Assembly (NCBI GenBank): GCA_003210075.1 | Contig: QCNR01000002.1 | Span: 1 to 64,000 of the forward strand | Direction of reading: 5' to 3' | Length of the DNA: 64,000 bases | Source of the DNA: Pelagibacteraceae bacterium AG-426-G09 | Lineage (GTDB): Bacteria > Pseudomonadota > Alphaproteobacteria > Pelagibacterales > Pelagibacteraceae | Part shown: positions 45,008-53,286 of the stretch, in pieces | How the letters are laid out: each line of letters starts with the position of its first letter | How positions within the stretch are numbered: the stretch's first letter is position 1 | Translations under genes and position numbers: made by a program | The notes under the pieces: model-generated | The model's input: the letters and a program-made list of their open reading frames with translations, nothing else | Database searches by the model: none | Told to the model about the DNA's origin: nothing

Positions 45008-46270
45008 TTATCCTAATTTAATATTATCGACTCCAACTAATTTATTATAAATCCAATAAACAACTAAAACTCCGGTTAATAACATTAATCCCATCGCTGA
45101 TGCAAAGCTCCAGTCTAATGTTGTTTTCATATGATATGCTATTTGGTTACTAATCAAGGTTCCTGAAGCACCTCCAACTAATGCTGGTGTAATGTAATAT
45201 CCAATTGCTAAAATAAAAACTAATAAACATCCAGCACCGATTCCAGGAATTGTGAGTGGAAAGTAAACTTTCCAAAATGCTACAAACGGTGTTCCTCCTA
45301 AAGATTTTCCTGCTCTCATCAGGCTAGGAGATATTGTTTTCATAACACTATAAAGAGGTAGCACCATAAAAGGTAATAAAATCTGGGTCATTGCAACATA
45401 TGTGCCTACTTTGTTATACATCATCTCAGGCCTATTATCGTCTGATACCAAGCCAATCATGACAAAAAAGTCATTCACAATTCCCTGCTGTTGTAGCAAG
45501 ATCATCCAACTAGCAGTTCTTACAAGTAATGAAGTCCAAAAAGGAAGAAGCACACAAATCATTAATAAGTTACTATATTTCATCGGTAGTGTTGCCAATA
45601 AATGTGCGATTGGATAACCCATTAAAAAACAAAATACAGTTACAAAAAATGCAATTTCTAAAGTTCTCAGCCACAAAATTCTATGAATACGTCTATCTTC
45701 TTCTACTTGAGCAATTCCACCATTTTCATCAATGAATAAATCCATCCCTTTTAAATACTTTGCCATCGTATAAGGTGGTGCAGTTCTTTTTATTGCACGC
45801 CAATATTCTACGTCATTGAATCGTTTATGAAGTGATGTGATTTGTTCTTTAAAACTTCCATTCTCATCAATTTTGTTTCTTTGAATTTGTCTAAATAATT
45901 TTTTTAAAATTGTATTAAAACCATTTTTTTCTTTGTTTAATCTTTGTGCAAGCTTTCCATGTTCTTTATTTTCAACTAATTTTTTAAAATCTATATAAAA
46001 ATTTTCAAAAACACTCTCCTCTGGCATGTCTTGACCATCCCAGCTTTCCATCGATTTAAATGTATTTGGAAGCATATTGGTGATCATTTTATCATCAATA
46101 CTTCTTGTAAACATTTCCCCTATTGGAAAAACGTAAGTAATAATTAAGAATAATAATAATGGGCAAACAAGTAAAAAGGCTTTAATTTTATTCTTTCTTT
46201 CAGCCTTCTTTAGACTTTCCTCTAACGGTATGCCGTCGGTTGTTAATATTTTATTAGTTTCGCTGCTCAT
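45008..46270 (-). CDS. potB: Polyamine-type ABC transporter permease (PotB-like, extended)
   Basis: This PotB/YdcU-type permease is 420 residues, about 120-130 longer than classic PotB. The surplus is a hydrophilic segment between the first transmembrane helix (about 31-50) and the second (about 203-222), rich in charged residues and presumably periplasmic. The coupling loop RAGKSLGGTPFVAFWKVYFPL is intact. The ATG is reached directly after the T-run of an intrinsic terminator with no visible Shine-Dalgarno, so its expression may depend on read-through. Similar extended PotB proteins occur in other alphaproteobacteria. Confidence 0.88.
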   Translation of the reverse strand: MSSETNKILTTDGIPLEESLKKAERKNKIKAFLLVCPLLLFLIITYVFPIGEMFTRSIDDKMITNMLPNTFKSMESWDGQDMPEESVFENFYIDFKKLVENKEHGKLAQRLNKEKNGFNTILKKLFRQIQRNKIDENGSFKEQITSLHKRFNDVEYWRAIKRTAPPYTMAKYLKGMDLFIDENGGIAQVEEDRRIHRILWLRTLEIAFFVTVFCFLMGYPIAHLLATLPMKYSNLLMICVLLPFWTSLLVRTASWMILLQQQGIVNDFFVMIGLVSDDNRPEMMYNKVGTYVAMTQILLPFMVLPLYSVMKTISPSLMRAGKSLGGTPFVAFWKVYFPLTIPGIGAGCLLVFILAIGYYITPALVGGASGTLISNQIAYHMKTTLDWSFASAMGLMLLTGVLVVYWIYNKLVGVDNIKLG

Positions 46271-46304
46271 AAAAAAAAGGGCGGTTAAACAACCGCCCTT
46301 TAAA
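46271..46304 (-). terminator. Intrinsic terminator abutting the potB start codon
   Basis: On the minus strand an 11-bp stem (AAAGGGCGGTT / AACCGCCCTTT) is followed by a run of eight or more T residues that runs straight into the potB ATG. It lies between the binding-protein and permease genes and probably limits permease expression relative to the binding protein. Confidence 0.9.
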
Positions 46305-46338
46305 TATAGTATATAATTAAAGTCTTTGAAACTTTAAA

Positions 46339-47454
46339 TTATAGTCCTGCTTTCATTGCTTCCCATTTTTCACCAAGTTCTGTGCCATTGTCTGCCCAGA
46401 AAAATGGATCTACTAAGAAGTAATTTTTAGTGTTATTTGGAGCTGTTGGCATTTGCGGCATCATTTCCGTTTTACCGTCTTTGTACCAAGGCTCATTCTT
46501 TTTGATAACATCTAAAGATGATATTCTGTATGGTGCGTAAGCAATATACTTAGCACTACCAGCTAACATTTCTGTATTTGTCATCATAGCAAGAGCTTTC
46601 TTAGCATCAGCTTCGTTTGGTCCACCTTTTACAAGTGCAAAATATTCGTAGTCAAGACCTTGACCATCCCATACTTGTACAAGCGGTGCACCTTCGCCAA
46701 CGATTGCATTAAAGAATCTTCCGTTCCAACCAGTTGCCATTACAACTTCACCACTCATTAAAAGTTCTGGTGGTTGAGCACCTGCTGACCAGAATACACA
46801 TCCACCTTTTGGATCTGTACATAATGCTTTGATTTTATCCATAGCTCTTTGAACACCTTTTTCAGTTTCTAAAGCTTTGTAAATTTTCTCTCCACCTTTT
46901 CCTGGTTTAATACCATCTGCTGCTAAAGCAATTTCTAAGTTTGTAAGAGCACTTTTGTAAATTGCTCTTTTACCTGGAAACTTTTTAGTGTTGAAAAAAT
47001 CTTTGATAGTTTTTGGAGTACCTTTAACATTGTTTTTGTTATAAGCGTAGTTCCAAGAATATAAGATGTTTCCTACAGCACATTTACTTGGCATTGGTGC
47101 AAAGAAATCTTTGCTTGCAGGAGTTCCATCTGGAGCTGCTGGAAAGTCTTTGTCGAAATCAAATTCTACAAATATTCCTTCGTCACATCCATTGATGGTA
47201 TCAAATGCAAACACGTCAATAATATCCCACGTAATTGCACCTGCTTCTTTTTGAGCTTTAATTTCTGATAAACCACCTGAGTAGTCAACCCAATTAATCT
47301 CAATACCCAATTTTGATGCAGTTGGGTCTCCATAACCTAACTTTTGCGACTCTGTGTATGCTCCACCCCATGACGCAACCGTAACTGCGAATGCTGAAGT
47401 AGTGATAGACAATGCAAAAGATAAAGCTAGGAAAAGCTTTGTTAATTTTTTCAT
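46339..47454 (-). CDS. potD: Polyamine-type ABC transporter substrate-binding protein (PotD-like)
   Basis: This 371-residue periplasmic binding protein has a signal peptide (about 1-23, ending AFA) and PotD-family features: VASWGGAYTES at the mature N-terminus, YSWNYAYNKNNV, MATGWNGR and a C-terminal NYFLVDPFFWADN. Polyamine, GABA-like or quaternary amine ligands are possible. A strong GGAGG precedes the start. It is encoded after potA and before the terminator/potB. Confidence 0.9.
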   Translation of the reverse strand: MKKLTKLFLALSFALSITTSAFAVTVASWGGAYTESQKLGYGDPTASKLGIEINWVDYSGGLSEIKAQKEAGAITWDIIDVFAFDTINGCDEGIFVEFDFDKDFPAAPDGTPASKDFFAPMPSKCAVGNILYSWNYAYNKNNVKGTPKTIKDFFNTKKFPGKRAIYKSALTNLEIALAADGIKPGKGGEKIYKALETEKGVQRAMDKIKALCTDPKGGCVFWSAGAQPPELLMSGEVVMATGWNGRFFNAIVGEGAPLVQVWDGQGLDYEYFALVKGGPNEADAKKALAMMTNTEMLAGSAKYIAYAPYRISSLDVIKKNEPWYKDGKTEMMPQMPTAPNNTKNYFLVDPFFWADNGTELGEKWEAMKAGL

Positions 47455-47561
47455 TTATCCTCCGTTTAAACGTTTTTTTAAAAGAATAATTACAACAATT
47501 TACAATTCATAAGTCAACAGCTCAAAAATACTAAATGTGGATAATTTTAGAGTGATATTTG

Positions 47562-48650
47562 TTACTTTGGGTCTAATGCTCTAGCATCAGTGCTATTCCA
47601 GCCAATATTAATTTCGTTTCCTAGTTTAATATCCAAATTTGCTGAACTATTAGGAACTTTTAAAATAAATTCATTATTACCAAGTAGATTCAATCTAACT
47701 CTTGTATGGTCACCATGATAAATAACTTCTTCTATTTTGCCTTTATGACTGTTGTCCATTTTCTCATCAGGGTTTATAAGTGCTCTTTCAGGTCTTAATG
47801 AAACGGTAGTTTTTTCTCCTTTGGATTTAACTGTTATGGGATTAGCAAAAATTTCACCACCACTGTTTAGCTTAACCTTGCACTTACCATTAGTAACATC
47901 AATAACTTCACCTGCAAAAGTATTATTTTCCCCAATGAATTTTGCAACAAAAGAATTAACTGGTGACTCGTATAATTGGTCTGGTGAAGAAAGTTGTTGA
48001 ACTTTACCATCGTTAAATACTGCAATTCTATTAGACATTGTTAAAGCTTCACCTTGGTCATGTGTAACATAAACAACTGTAACACCAATACTTTCATGTA
48101 TATGTTTAATTTCGTACTGCATGCTTTCTCTTAAATTTTTATCTAGCGCTCCAAGTGGTTCATCCATCAAAACAACGGCTGGATCAAATACTAATGCTCT
48201 AGCAACAGCAACTCTTTGTTGTTGGCCTCCTGAGAGCTGTCCTGGCATTCTTGACTCATATCCTGCTAATGAAACCATAGATAAAGCTTTATCTACTTTT
48301 TTATCTATTTCATCTTTGGGAATTTTTCTTACTCTTAATGGAAAAGCTAAATTTTCATATACCGTCATATGTGGGAACAAAGCATAATTTTGGAATACCA
48401 TTCCAATTCCTCTTTTATGTGGAGGTATATTTGAAATAGGATTTCCATCTAAATAAATTTCACCGTTTGTAGGTGTTTCGAAACCAGCCAACATCATTAA
48501 GCAAGTTGTTTTTCCTGACCCAGATGGTCCAAGCATCGTAATGAATTCACCTTCAGCAATATCTAAGTTTAAATCTTTGACGACAAGAACTTTTCCGTCA
48601 TAACTTTTATCAACTTTTGCGAATTTAACGAATTCTTTGTTATTGGGCAT
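47562..48650 (-). CDS. potA: Polyamine-type ABC transporter ATPase (PotA-like)
   Basis: This 362-residue ATPase has Walker A GPSGSGKTT at 41-49, signature LSGGQQQR at 139-146, Walker B VVLMDEP at 159-165 and a C-terminal TOBE domain (about 285-360), as in PotA. It energises the PotB/PotC pair. It lies 46 bases downstream of the DoeA-like hydrolase gene and about 107 bases before potD, all on the minus strand, so uptake and hydrolysis appear linked. Confidence 0.93.
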   Translation of the reverse strand: MPNNKEFVKFAKVDKSYDGKVLVVKDLNLDIAEGEFITMLGPSGSGKTTCLMMLAGFETPTNGEIYLDGNPISNIPPHKRGIGMVFQNYALFPHMTVYENLAFPLRVRKIPKDEIDKKVDKALSMVSLAGYESRMPGQLSGGQQQRVAVARALVFDPAVVLMDEPLGALDKNLRESMQYEIKHIHESIGVTVVYVTHDQGEALTMSNRIAVFNDGKVQQLSSPDQLYESPVNSFVAKFIGENNTFAGEVIDVTNGKCKVKLNSGGEIFANPITVKSKGEKTTVSLRPERALINPDEKMDNSHKGKIEEVIYHGDHTRVRLNLLGNNEFILKVPNSSANLDIKLGNEINIGWNSTDARALDPK

Positions 48651-48696
48651 CGGATGAATTTAAAACATTTGTGAAGAAGATTATCAATAGTTAATT

Positions 48697-49890
48697 TTAG
48701 CTCTTTATATGCAGTTCTTTTGAAAGATTACAAAATAATTCTGATCCAGTTTCAGTAACTCTAACAGACTCTGAGGCTTCTACTCCCCACTCACCAAACT
48801 GCATTACAGCAATCATATGAAAACAAATATTTTTTTCTAATACTGTTTTGTCTCCTTTAGAAATATTTAATGTGTGCTCTCCCCAATCTGGTGGATAACC
48901 AATTCCAATTGAATAACCAGTTCTCGATTTTTTTTCGATACCATACTTATCTAAAACTTTCCAAAATGCTTGCGCAACATCATCAGCAGTATTTCCTGGT
49001 TTAGTTACATCTATACCTGCATGAAGTGCTTCTATAGTTTTTTTCATTGTATCTATTTTTTTTTGATCAGGTTTCCCAAGAAGAACGGTTCTAGCCATAG
49101 GACAGTGATATCTTCTATAAACTCCAGATAATTCAATAATAGTTGCCTCCCCTTCTACAAACTTGTTATCGCTCCATGTTAAATGAGATGCAGATGTACC
49201 TTTTCCAGTTGGTAAGAGTGGAACTATTGCGGAATAGTCTCCACCATATTCATTTGTCCCTTTTATTAATGTACTCGCAATCTCTGAAACCAAATCATTT
49301 TGTCTAACACCGGGTTTAATAAATTCAAAAGCTTTTTTCATTCCAAGCTCAGTAATCTTACTTGCTTTCTTCATTAAATTTATCTCTGCATCAGATTTAA
49401 CTACTCTTGCCCAATTGACTAATCTTTCGCTGTCAATTAGTTTTGCGTTAGGTAAGCCATCTAATAATTTTTTATACGAATATGCTGTAAAATAATGGGC
49501 GTCCATTTCTAATCCAATATTTAAACTTTCCCATTTCCTTTTCTTTATTAATTCTACAATTGCGTCATAAGGATGAGTTGGCCATGTATGAATATATTTT
49601 TCATCATAAGAAATTATATTTTCATGTTTTATATAACAGTTAATATATGCGCCTCCTGCATCTTGAGCTCTAACAAATAATAATGGTTCATCAGCATCTA
49701 TATGTATTATTGCACATTGGGCGTAATAAAATGACCAAGCATCATAGCCAGTAAGATAGTTTATATTTGGAGTGTCTTGTGAAATTAAAAGATCAATACC
49801 TTTTTCTTGCATAGATTTTTTAACTTTATCTAGCCTCTCTTTATATTCCTCTTTTGAAAATAACATTTTAATTTGAGAATAATTTTCCAA
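48697..49890 (-). CDS. M24-family hydrolase, ectoine hydrolase (DoeA)/creatinase-like
   Basis: This 397-residue protein has the pita-bread fold of M24 peptidases. The segment ATIIELSGVYRRYHCPMARTV lacks the aspartate metal ligands of true aminopeptidases and reads like ectoine hydrolase DoeA and creatinase, which hydrolyse C-N bonds without metal. Its start overlaps the EutA-like gene by 23 bases, the same partnership seen in ectoine operons. No EutB, EutC or DoeB gene is present, so ectoine as substrate is uncertain; creatine-like or other cyclic amidines are alternatives. Confidence 0.75.
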   Translation of the reverse strand: MENYSQIKMLFSKEEYKERLDKVKKSMQEKGIDLLISQDTPNINYLTGYDAWSFYYAQCAIIHIDADEPLLFVRAQDAGGAYINCYIKHENIISYDEKYIHTWPTHPYDAIVELIKKRKWESLNIGLEMDAHYFTAYSYKKLLDGLPNAKLIDSERLVNWARVVKSDAEINLMKKASKITELGMKKAFEFIKPGVRQNDLVSEIASTLIKGTNEYGGDYSAIVPLLPTGKGTSASHLTWSDNKFVEGEATIIELSGVYRRYHCPMARTVLLGKPDQKKIDTMKKTIEALHAGIDVTKPGNTADDVAQAFWKVLDKYGIEKKSRTGYSIGIGYPPDWGEHTLNISKGDKTVLEKNICFHMIAVMQFGEWGVEASESVRVTETGSELFCNLSKELHIKS

Positions 49891-50611
49891 ATCCAGTAAC
49901 AGATTTATTCATTCCTATTTTTTCTAAAGTTTCCCAAATTAAAGCCTGGTTACTAGATAAAACCATTTTTTTATGTTTTTTTTCTAACCTATCTATTATC
50001 GCTAAAGCTGGAAGAGCTGTACAAGAAATAAATAAAGCATCAGCATCATTTAGTTTAATATTAGACAACACCTCATACAAATATTCTGGATCAACTTTTC
50101 CAATATCTATATCTGATTCTATATCAAAATAGGAATTAGATGTTATTTCAAATCCTTCTTTTTTAAAAAATTCAATTACTTCATCATTTAATTTTTTTGG
50201 GTACGGAGTAAATAAATAAATTTTTTTTATATCTAATTTTTTTAACGCATTTACAGCTGCTGTGCTTGGAGTTGTTACACTTGTGTTTGGTTTTGCTTTT
50301 TTAATTTTTTCTTCAATTGAATTATATCCAGCTGCTATTGTTCCTGAAGTACATCCATAAGCGACACAGTCTATTTTTTCATCAGGCAATATATCTTTGG
50401 TAACTTCAGTAATTTTCTCAGACATTTTAATTAGATTTTCAGATGTTAGAGGATTAAAGGTTTCTATTCTATTTACAAAAAAATCAATCTTCTTATCTTT
50501 AATAACGCTAATGAAATCTTTTTCGATCATATAATCGCTGGATAGCGCAATTAAACCTATTTTTGGATTTAATTCCTTTAAAAATTTAGGTAGTATTTTT
50601 TTTGTTTCCAT
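49868..50611 (-). CDS. Asp/Glu racemase-superfamily protein, EutA/maleate isomerase-like
   Basis: This 247-residue protein has the two-cysteine active site of the aspartate/glutamate racemase superfamily: Cys87 in YGCTSGT and Cys197 in ISCTALPAL, followed by LSSNQALIWE. That pattern fits the branch that includes maleate cis-trans isomerase, arylmalonate decarboxylase and the ectoine-operon protein EutA. It heads the minus-strand unit with the DoeA-like gene and potABCD. The reaction is not determined; isomerisation or racemisation of a dicarboxylate or amino-acid intermediate is likely. Confidence 0.75.
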   Translation of the reverse strand: METKKILPKFLKELNPKIGLIALSSDYMIEKDFISVIKDKKIDFFVNRIETFNPLTSENLIKMSEKITEVTKDILPDEKIDCVAYGCTSGTIAAGYNSIEEKIKKAKPNTSVTTPSTAAVNALKKLDIKKIYLFTPYPKKLNDEVIEFFKKEGFEITSNSYFDIESDIDIGKVDPEYLYEVLSNIKLNDADALFISCTALPALAIIDRLEKKHKKMVLSSNQALIWETLEKIGMNKSVTGFGKLFSN

Positions 50612-50746
50612 ATTTTTTTAAATATATCCTAAAGTTATATTTTGTGATATAAATAACGCAAGCGATACATAACTCGTCGTTTTAACTTCATAAGCTAAAC
50701 GAAAGTGGGATCGGTCGTCTTTAAATTAGTTTTTAAAGGAGGCTTA
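50612..50746 (+). promoter_or_regulatory. Divergent promoter and structured leader before the LLM operon
   Basis: A TATAAA-like box near 50649 could start a leader of about 85 bases. The leader has a TCGTTT/AAACGA stem with a 14-base loop around 50677-50702. Nearer the gene a 7-bp stem, CTTTAAA 50719-50725 / TTTAAAG 50732-50738, has its last G in the GGAGG Shine-Dalgarno (50738-50742). The leader is less A+T-rich than other spacers. A ligand or antitermination switch is possible but not proven. Confidence 0.45.
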
Positions 50747-51913
50747 ATGAACTTTGGCTATTTTTGTAATACCACCAATTGGAATAAAAAATCTTATACG
50801 CAATTATTAGAAGAAGCTAGGGAGATAGCAATTTATTGTGATCAAAGTAATTGGAATTCAATTTGGTTTACTGAACATCATTTTAATCATGAAGGAATGG
50901 AAGTTTGTACAAATCCATTAATGATGTGTACCGATGCTGCCGCAAGAACAAATCAAATTAGATTGGGACAAGCTTGTAATGTAATTACATTTCATAATCC
51001 AATTAGACTAGCTGAAGATATTGCTACTTTAGATCAAATGTCAAAAGGTAGAGTAGAAGTTGGTATTGGAAGAGGCGTTTACGGAAGAGAAGCTGTACAC
51101 ATGAACAAAGAAGCTGATCTAAAAGATCAAGCAAAAAACTTTAGATTATTTTCAGAAACACTTGAAATAATGAAAAAGGCTTGGACAGAAGATTTTTTTT
51201 CTCATAAAGGAGAATTTTACAACTACCCATCAGATAATTTTGTATGGCAACATGATATGAGCCCACCGATTGATGGTGTAGTGGAAAAACAAACAAACGT
51301 ATTAAAAAAAATAAGTGTTCTTCCAAAACCATATCAACAACCTCATCCACCTATTTCTCAAGTGGTTGATGGTGAAAGATCAATTCAGTGGGCCGCAGAA
51401 AATGGAATTAAAACAATAATGTGGATCCCTACAGTTAAAGCTCTCAAGAAAAGATTTGAAATTTATAGAGATGCAAAATCAAAAGCTGAAAATAGAGATG
51501 TTCCATTAGGAGAGGGAATTTCTTTAGTAAGAGATATGTTTGTTGCTGAAACAATGGAAGACGCAAAAAAGATGGCTGGAGAACATATTGTAAATTATAT
51601 GAGATGGGTGTGTCACTGGAGAGGTTTGGGTAATCATATGGATCCAGATGAAAAGTTACCAGAAACAAAAAATAAATTAGATCTTTTAAATTATGAGTTT
51701 TTACATGGTAGAAATCTTTTATTTGGGACACCAGATTATGTAGTAAGTAAAATTAAAGAACTTCAACAAGAATTAAATCTTCAAAATTTACAGGTGTGGT
51801 CAAATTTTCCTGGAGTAAAACATGAAGATAGTATGAGAAGTATTAAATTATTTACAGAAGAAGTTATGCCAAAAATAAACGCTTTGGATGCAAATATCCA
51901 AAGAGCAAGCTAA
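50747..51913 (+). CDS. LLM-class flavin-dependent monooxygenase
   Basis: This luciferase-like FMN monooxygenase has 388 residues from the ATG at 50747, which has a strong AAAGGAGG; a GTG at 50705 would add 14 unlikely residues. The family blocks WFTEHHF, RLGQACNVITFHNPIRLAEDIATLDQMSKGR and GIGRGVYGRE are present. Such enzymes use reduced flavin from a partner reductase, and none is encoded nearby. It shares one base with the DUF1185 gene (TAATG). In RutA-type pathways an LLM oxygenase opens N-heterocycles, which may be a guide, but the substrate is unknown. Confidence 0.9.
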   Translation: MNFGYFCNTTNWNKKSYTQLLEEAREIAIYCDQSNWNSIWFTEHHFNHEGMEVCTNPLMMCTDAAARTNQIRLGQACNVITFHNPIRLAEDIATLDQMSKGRVEVGIGRGVYGREAVHMNKEADLKDQAKNFRLFSETLEIMKKAWTEDFFSHKGEFYNYPSDNFVWQHDMSPPIDGVVEKQTNVLKKISVLPKPYQQPHPPISQVVDGERSIQWAAENGIKTIMWIPTVKALKKRFEIYRDAKSKAENRDVPLGEGISLVRDMFVAETMEDAKKMAGEHIVNYMRWVCHWRGLGNHMDPDEKLPETKNKLDLLNYEFLHGRNLLFGTPDYVVSKIKELQQELNLQNLQVWSNFPGVKHEDSMRSIKLFTEEVMPKINALDANIQRAS

Positions 51914-52497
51914 TGGATTTAAAATTAAGAAAATTTACAAAATTTGTAGATAAAACTTTTATTGAAGGTGGAAAGAAAGCTAAAGAACCAGTTCTACTAG
52001 TTTCTGTTGCAGCAGTAATTCAAAATCCTTGGGCAGGAAAAGGTTTTGTTGAAAATTTAAAACCAGAAATTTTAGATCTTGCACCACAGTTAGGTGATTT
52101 ATTAGTTCCAGAACTTGTGAAAGAGATTGGATCAGGTGATAAAATTTTAGCTTATGGAAAAGCAGCAATGGTTGGTTTAAATGGTGAAATTGAACATGCT
52201 TCTGCATTTATACACACATTAAGATTTGGAAATAAGTTCAGGGATGCGGTTGGAGGAACTGCTTATTTAAGTTTTACAAACACAAGAGGTCCAGCGGGAT
52301 CAAAGATTTCTATTCCAATGATGCATAAAACGGATGCTGGTTTGAGACCATTTTATTTAACTCATGAATTTACTATTCATGATGCACCAAACGAAGATGA
52401 GATAGTGGTTGCAATAGGTGGTGCACCATTTGGAAGAGCTCATGCAAGAACAGGTGATAGATATCAAGATATGAAAGAGATGGGTCTTTCAAAATAA
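51913..52497 (+). CDS. DUF1185 (amino acid synthesis family) protein
   Basis: This 194-residue protein matches the DUF1185/AA_synth family by its KAAMVGLNGEIEHASAFIHT, GNKFRDAVGGTAYLSFTNTRGPAGSKISIPMMHK and GGAPFGRAHARTGDRY segments. Solved members have a chorismate-mutase-like fold, but no reaction is established. It is co-translated with the LLM monooxygenase and precedes the alpha/beta hydrolase by 3 bases. Probably it acts on the oxygenase product; that is inference. Confidence 0.85.
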   Translation: MDLKLRKFTKFVDKTFIEGGKKAKEPVLLVSVAAVIQNPWAGKGFVENLKPEILDLAPQLGDLLVPELVKEIGSGDKILAYGKAAMVGLNGEIEHASAFIHTLRFGNKFRDAVGGTAYLSFTNTRGPAGSKISIPMMHKTDAGLRPFYLTHEFTIHDAPNEDEIVVAIGGAPFGRAHARTGDRYQDMKEMGLSK

Positions 52498-52500
52498 TTA

Positions 52501-53286
52501 ATGTTATATAATTTTGACAAAGATCAAAATCACTATTTTTTTAAAAATAATAAGTCAATTCCATTAGTTTTTATTCATGGTGTTGGACTTAATCAGGGTA
52601 TGTGGCAACCACAAATCAATTATTTTAAAGATGAAACTATACTTACTTATGACTTATTAGGACATGGCAAAACAAAGTATAATAAAAATACTATAAAAAT
52701 TGAAGATTTTAGATCTCAATTAAAAAATTTATTAGTAAATTTAAATATTCAAAAAATTAACCTTGTAGGTTTTTCCATAGGTGCTTTAATAGCTATTGAT
52801 TTTGTTTCTGAATATAAAAAATACTTTAACTCTTTAACCTTGATTGCGACTACATATAAAAGAACTGATGAAGAAAGGAAGAAAGTTATTGATAGATTAA
52901 ATCTTGCAAAGAAAAATATGCCATTATCTAAACTTGCAATGAAAAGATGGTTTAGTGACAAATATCTAGAAAATAATCCTGCAGTATATAAAGAGTTTAT
53001 GAATATTTTAAATAAATCGGGAGAAGACCATGAAAACTTTATTAAAGCATACGATTTATTTGCAAATTATATAGATGATGAAATAAAGGTAAAAAAAATA
53101 GATGTTAATACTCTTATAATTACAGGATCAGATGATCCTGGCTCAACTTCTAAAATGTCCAGAGAATTAAATAACGATATACCTAATTCTAAATTTATTG
53201 AGATAAAAGGTGGAAAACATCTATGTAGTATTGAATGTTCAGATGATGTAAATATTGCAATAAAAGACCATATTAATAATGCCTGA
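52501..53286 (+). CDS. Alpha/beta hydrolase
   Basis: This 261-residue enzyme has an intact alpha/beta hydrolase triad: Ser92 in GFSIG, an aspartate near 211-212 (GSDD) and His240 in GGKH. An oxyanion-hole FIHGVGLNQGMW lies near residue 25. It resembles RutD and 3-oxoadipate enol-lactonase-type enzymes in length and layout. It lies between the DUF1185 gene and the aldehyde dehydrogenase, whose start it overlaps by 8 bases. Ester, lactone or amide hydrolysis is expected. Confidence 0.9.
   Translation: MLYNFDKDQNHYFFKNNKSIPLVFIHGVGLNQGMWQPQINYFKDETILTYDLLGHGKTKYNKNTIKIEDFRSQLKNLLVNLNIQKINLVGFSIGALIAIDFVSEYKKYFNSLTLIATTYKRTDEERKKVIDRLNLAKKNMPLSKLAMKRWFSDKYLENNPAVYKEFMNILNKSGEDHENFIKAYDLFANYIDDEIKVKKIDVNTLIITGSDDPGSTSKMSRELNNDIPNSKFIEIKGGKHLCSIECSDDVNIAIKDHINNA

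Noticed and set aside
48697..50611. Standard ectoine degradation operon
   Set aside because: Only DoeA-like and EutA-like proteins are present; EutB, EutC and DoeB are absent in the window, so ectoine use cannot be claimed.
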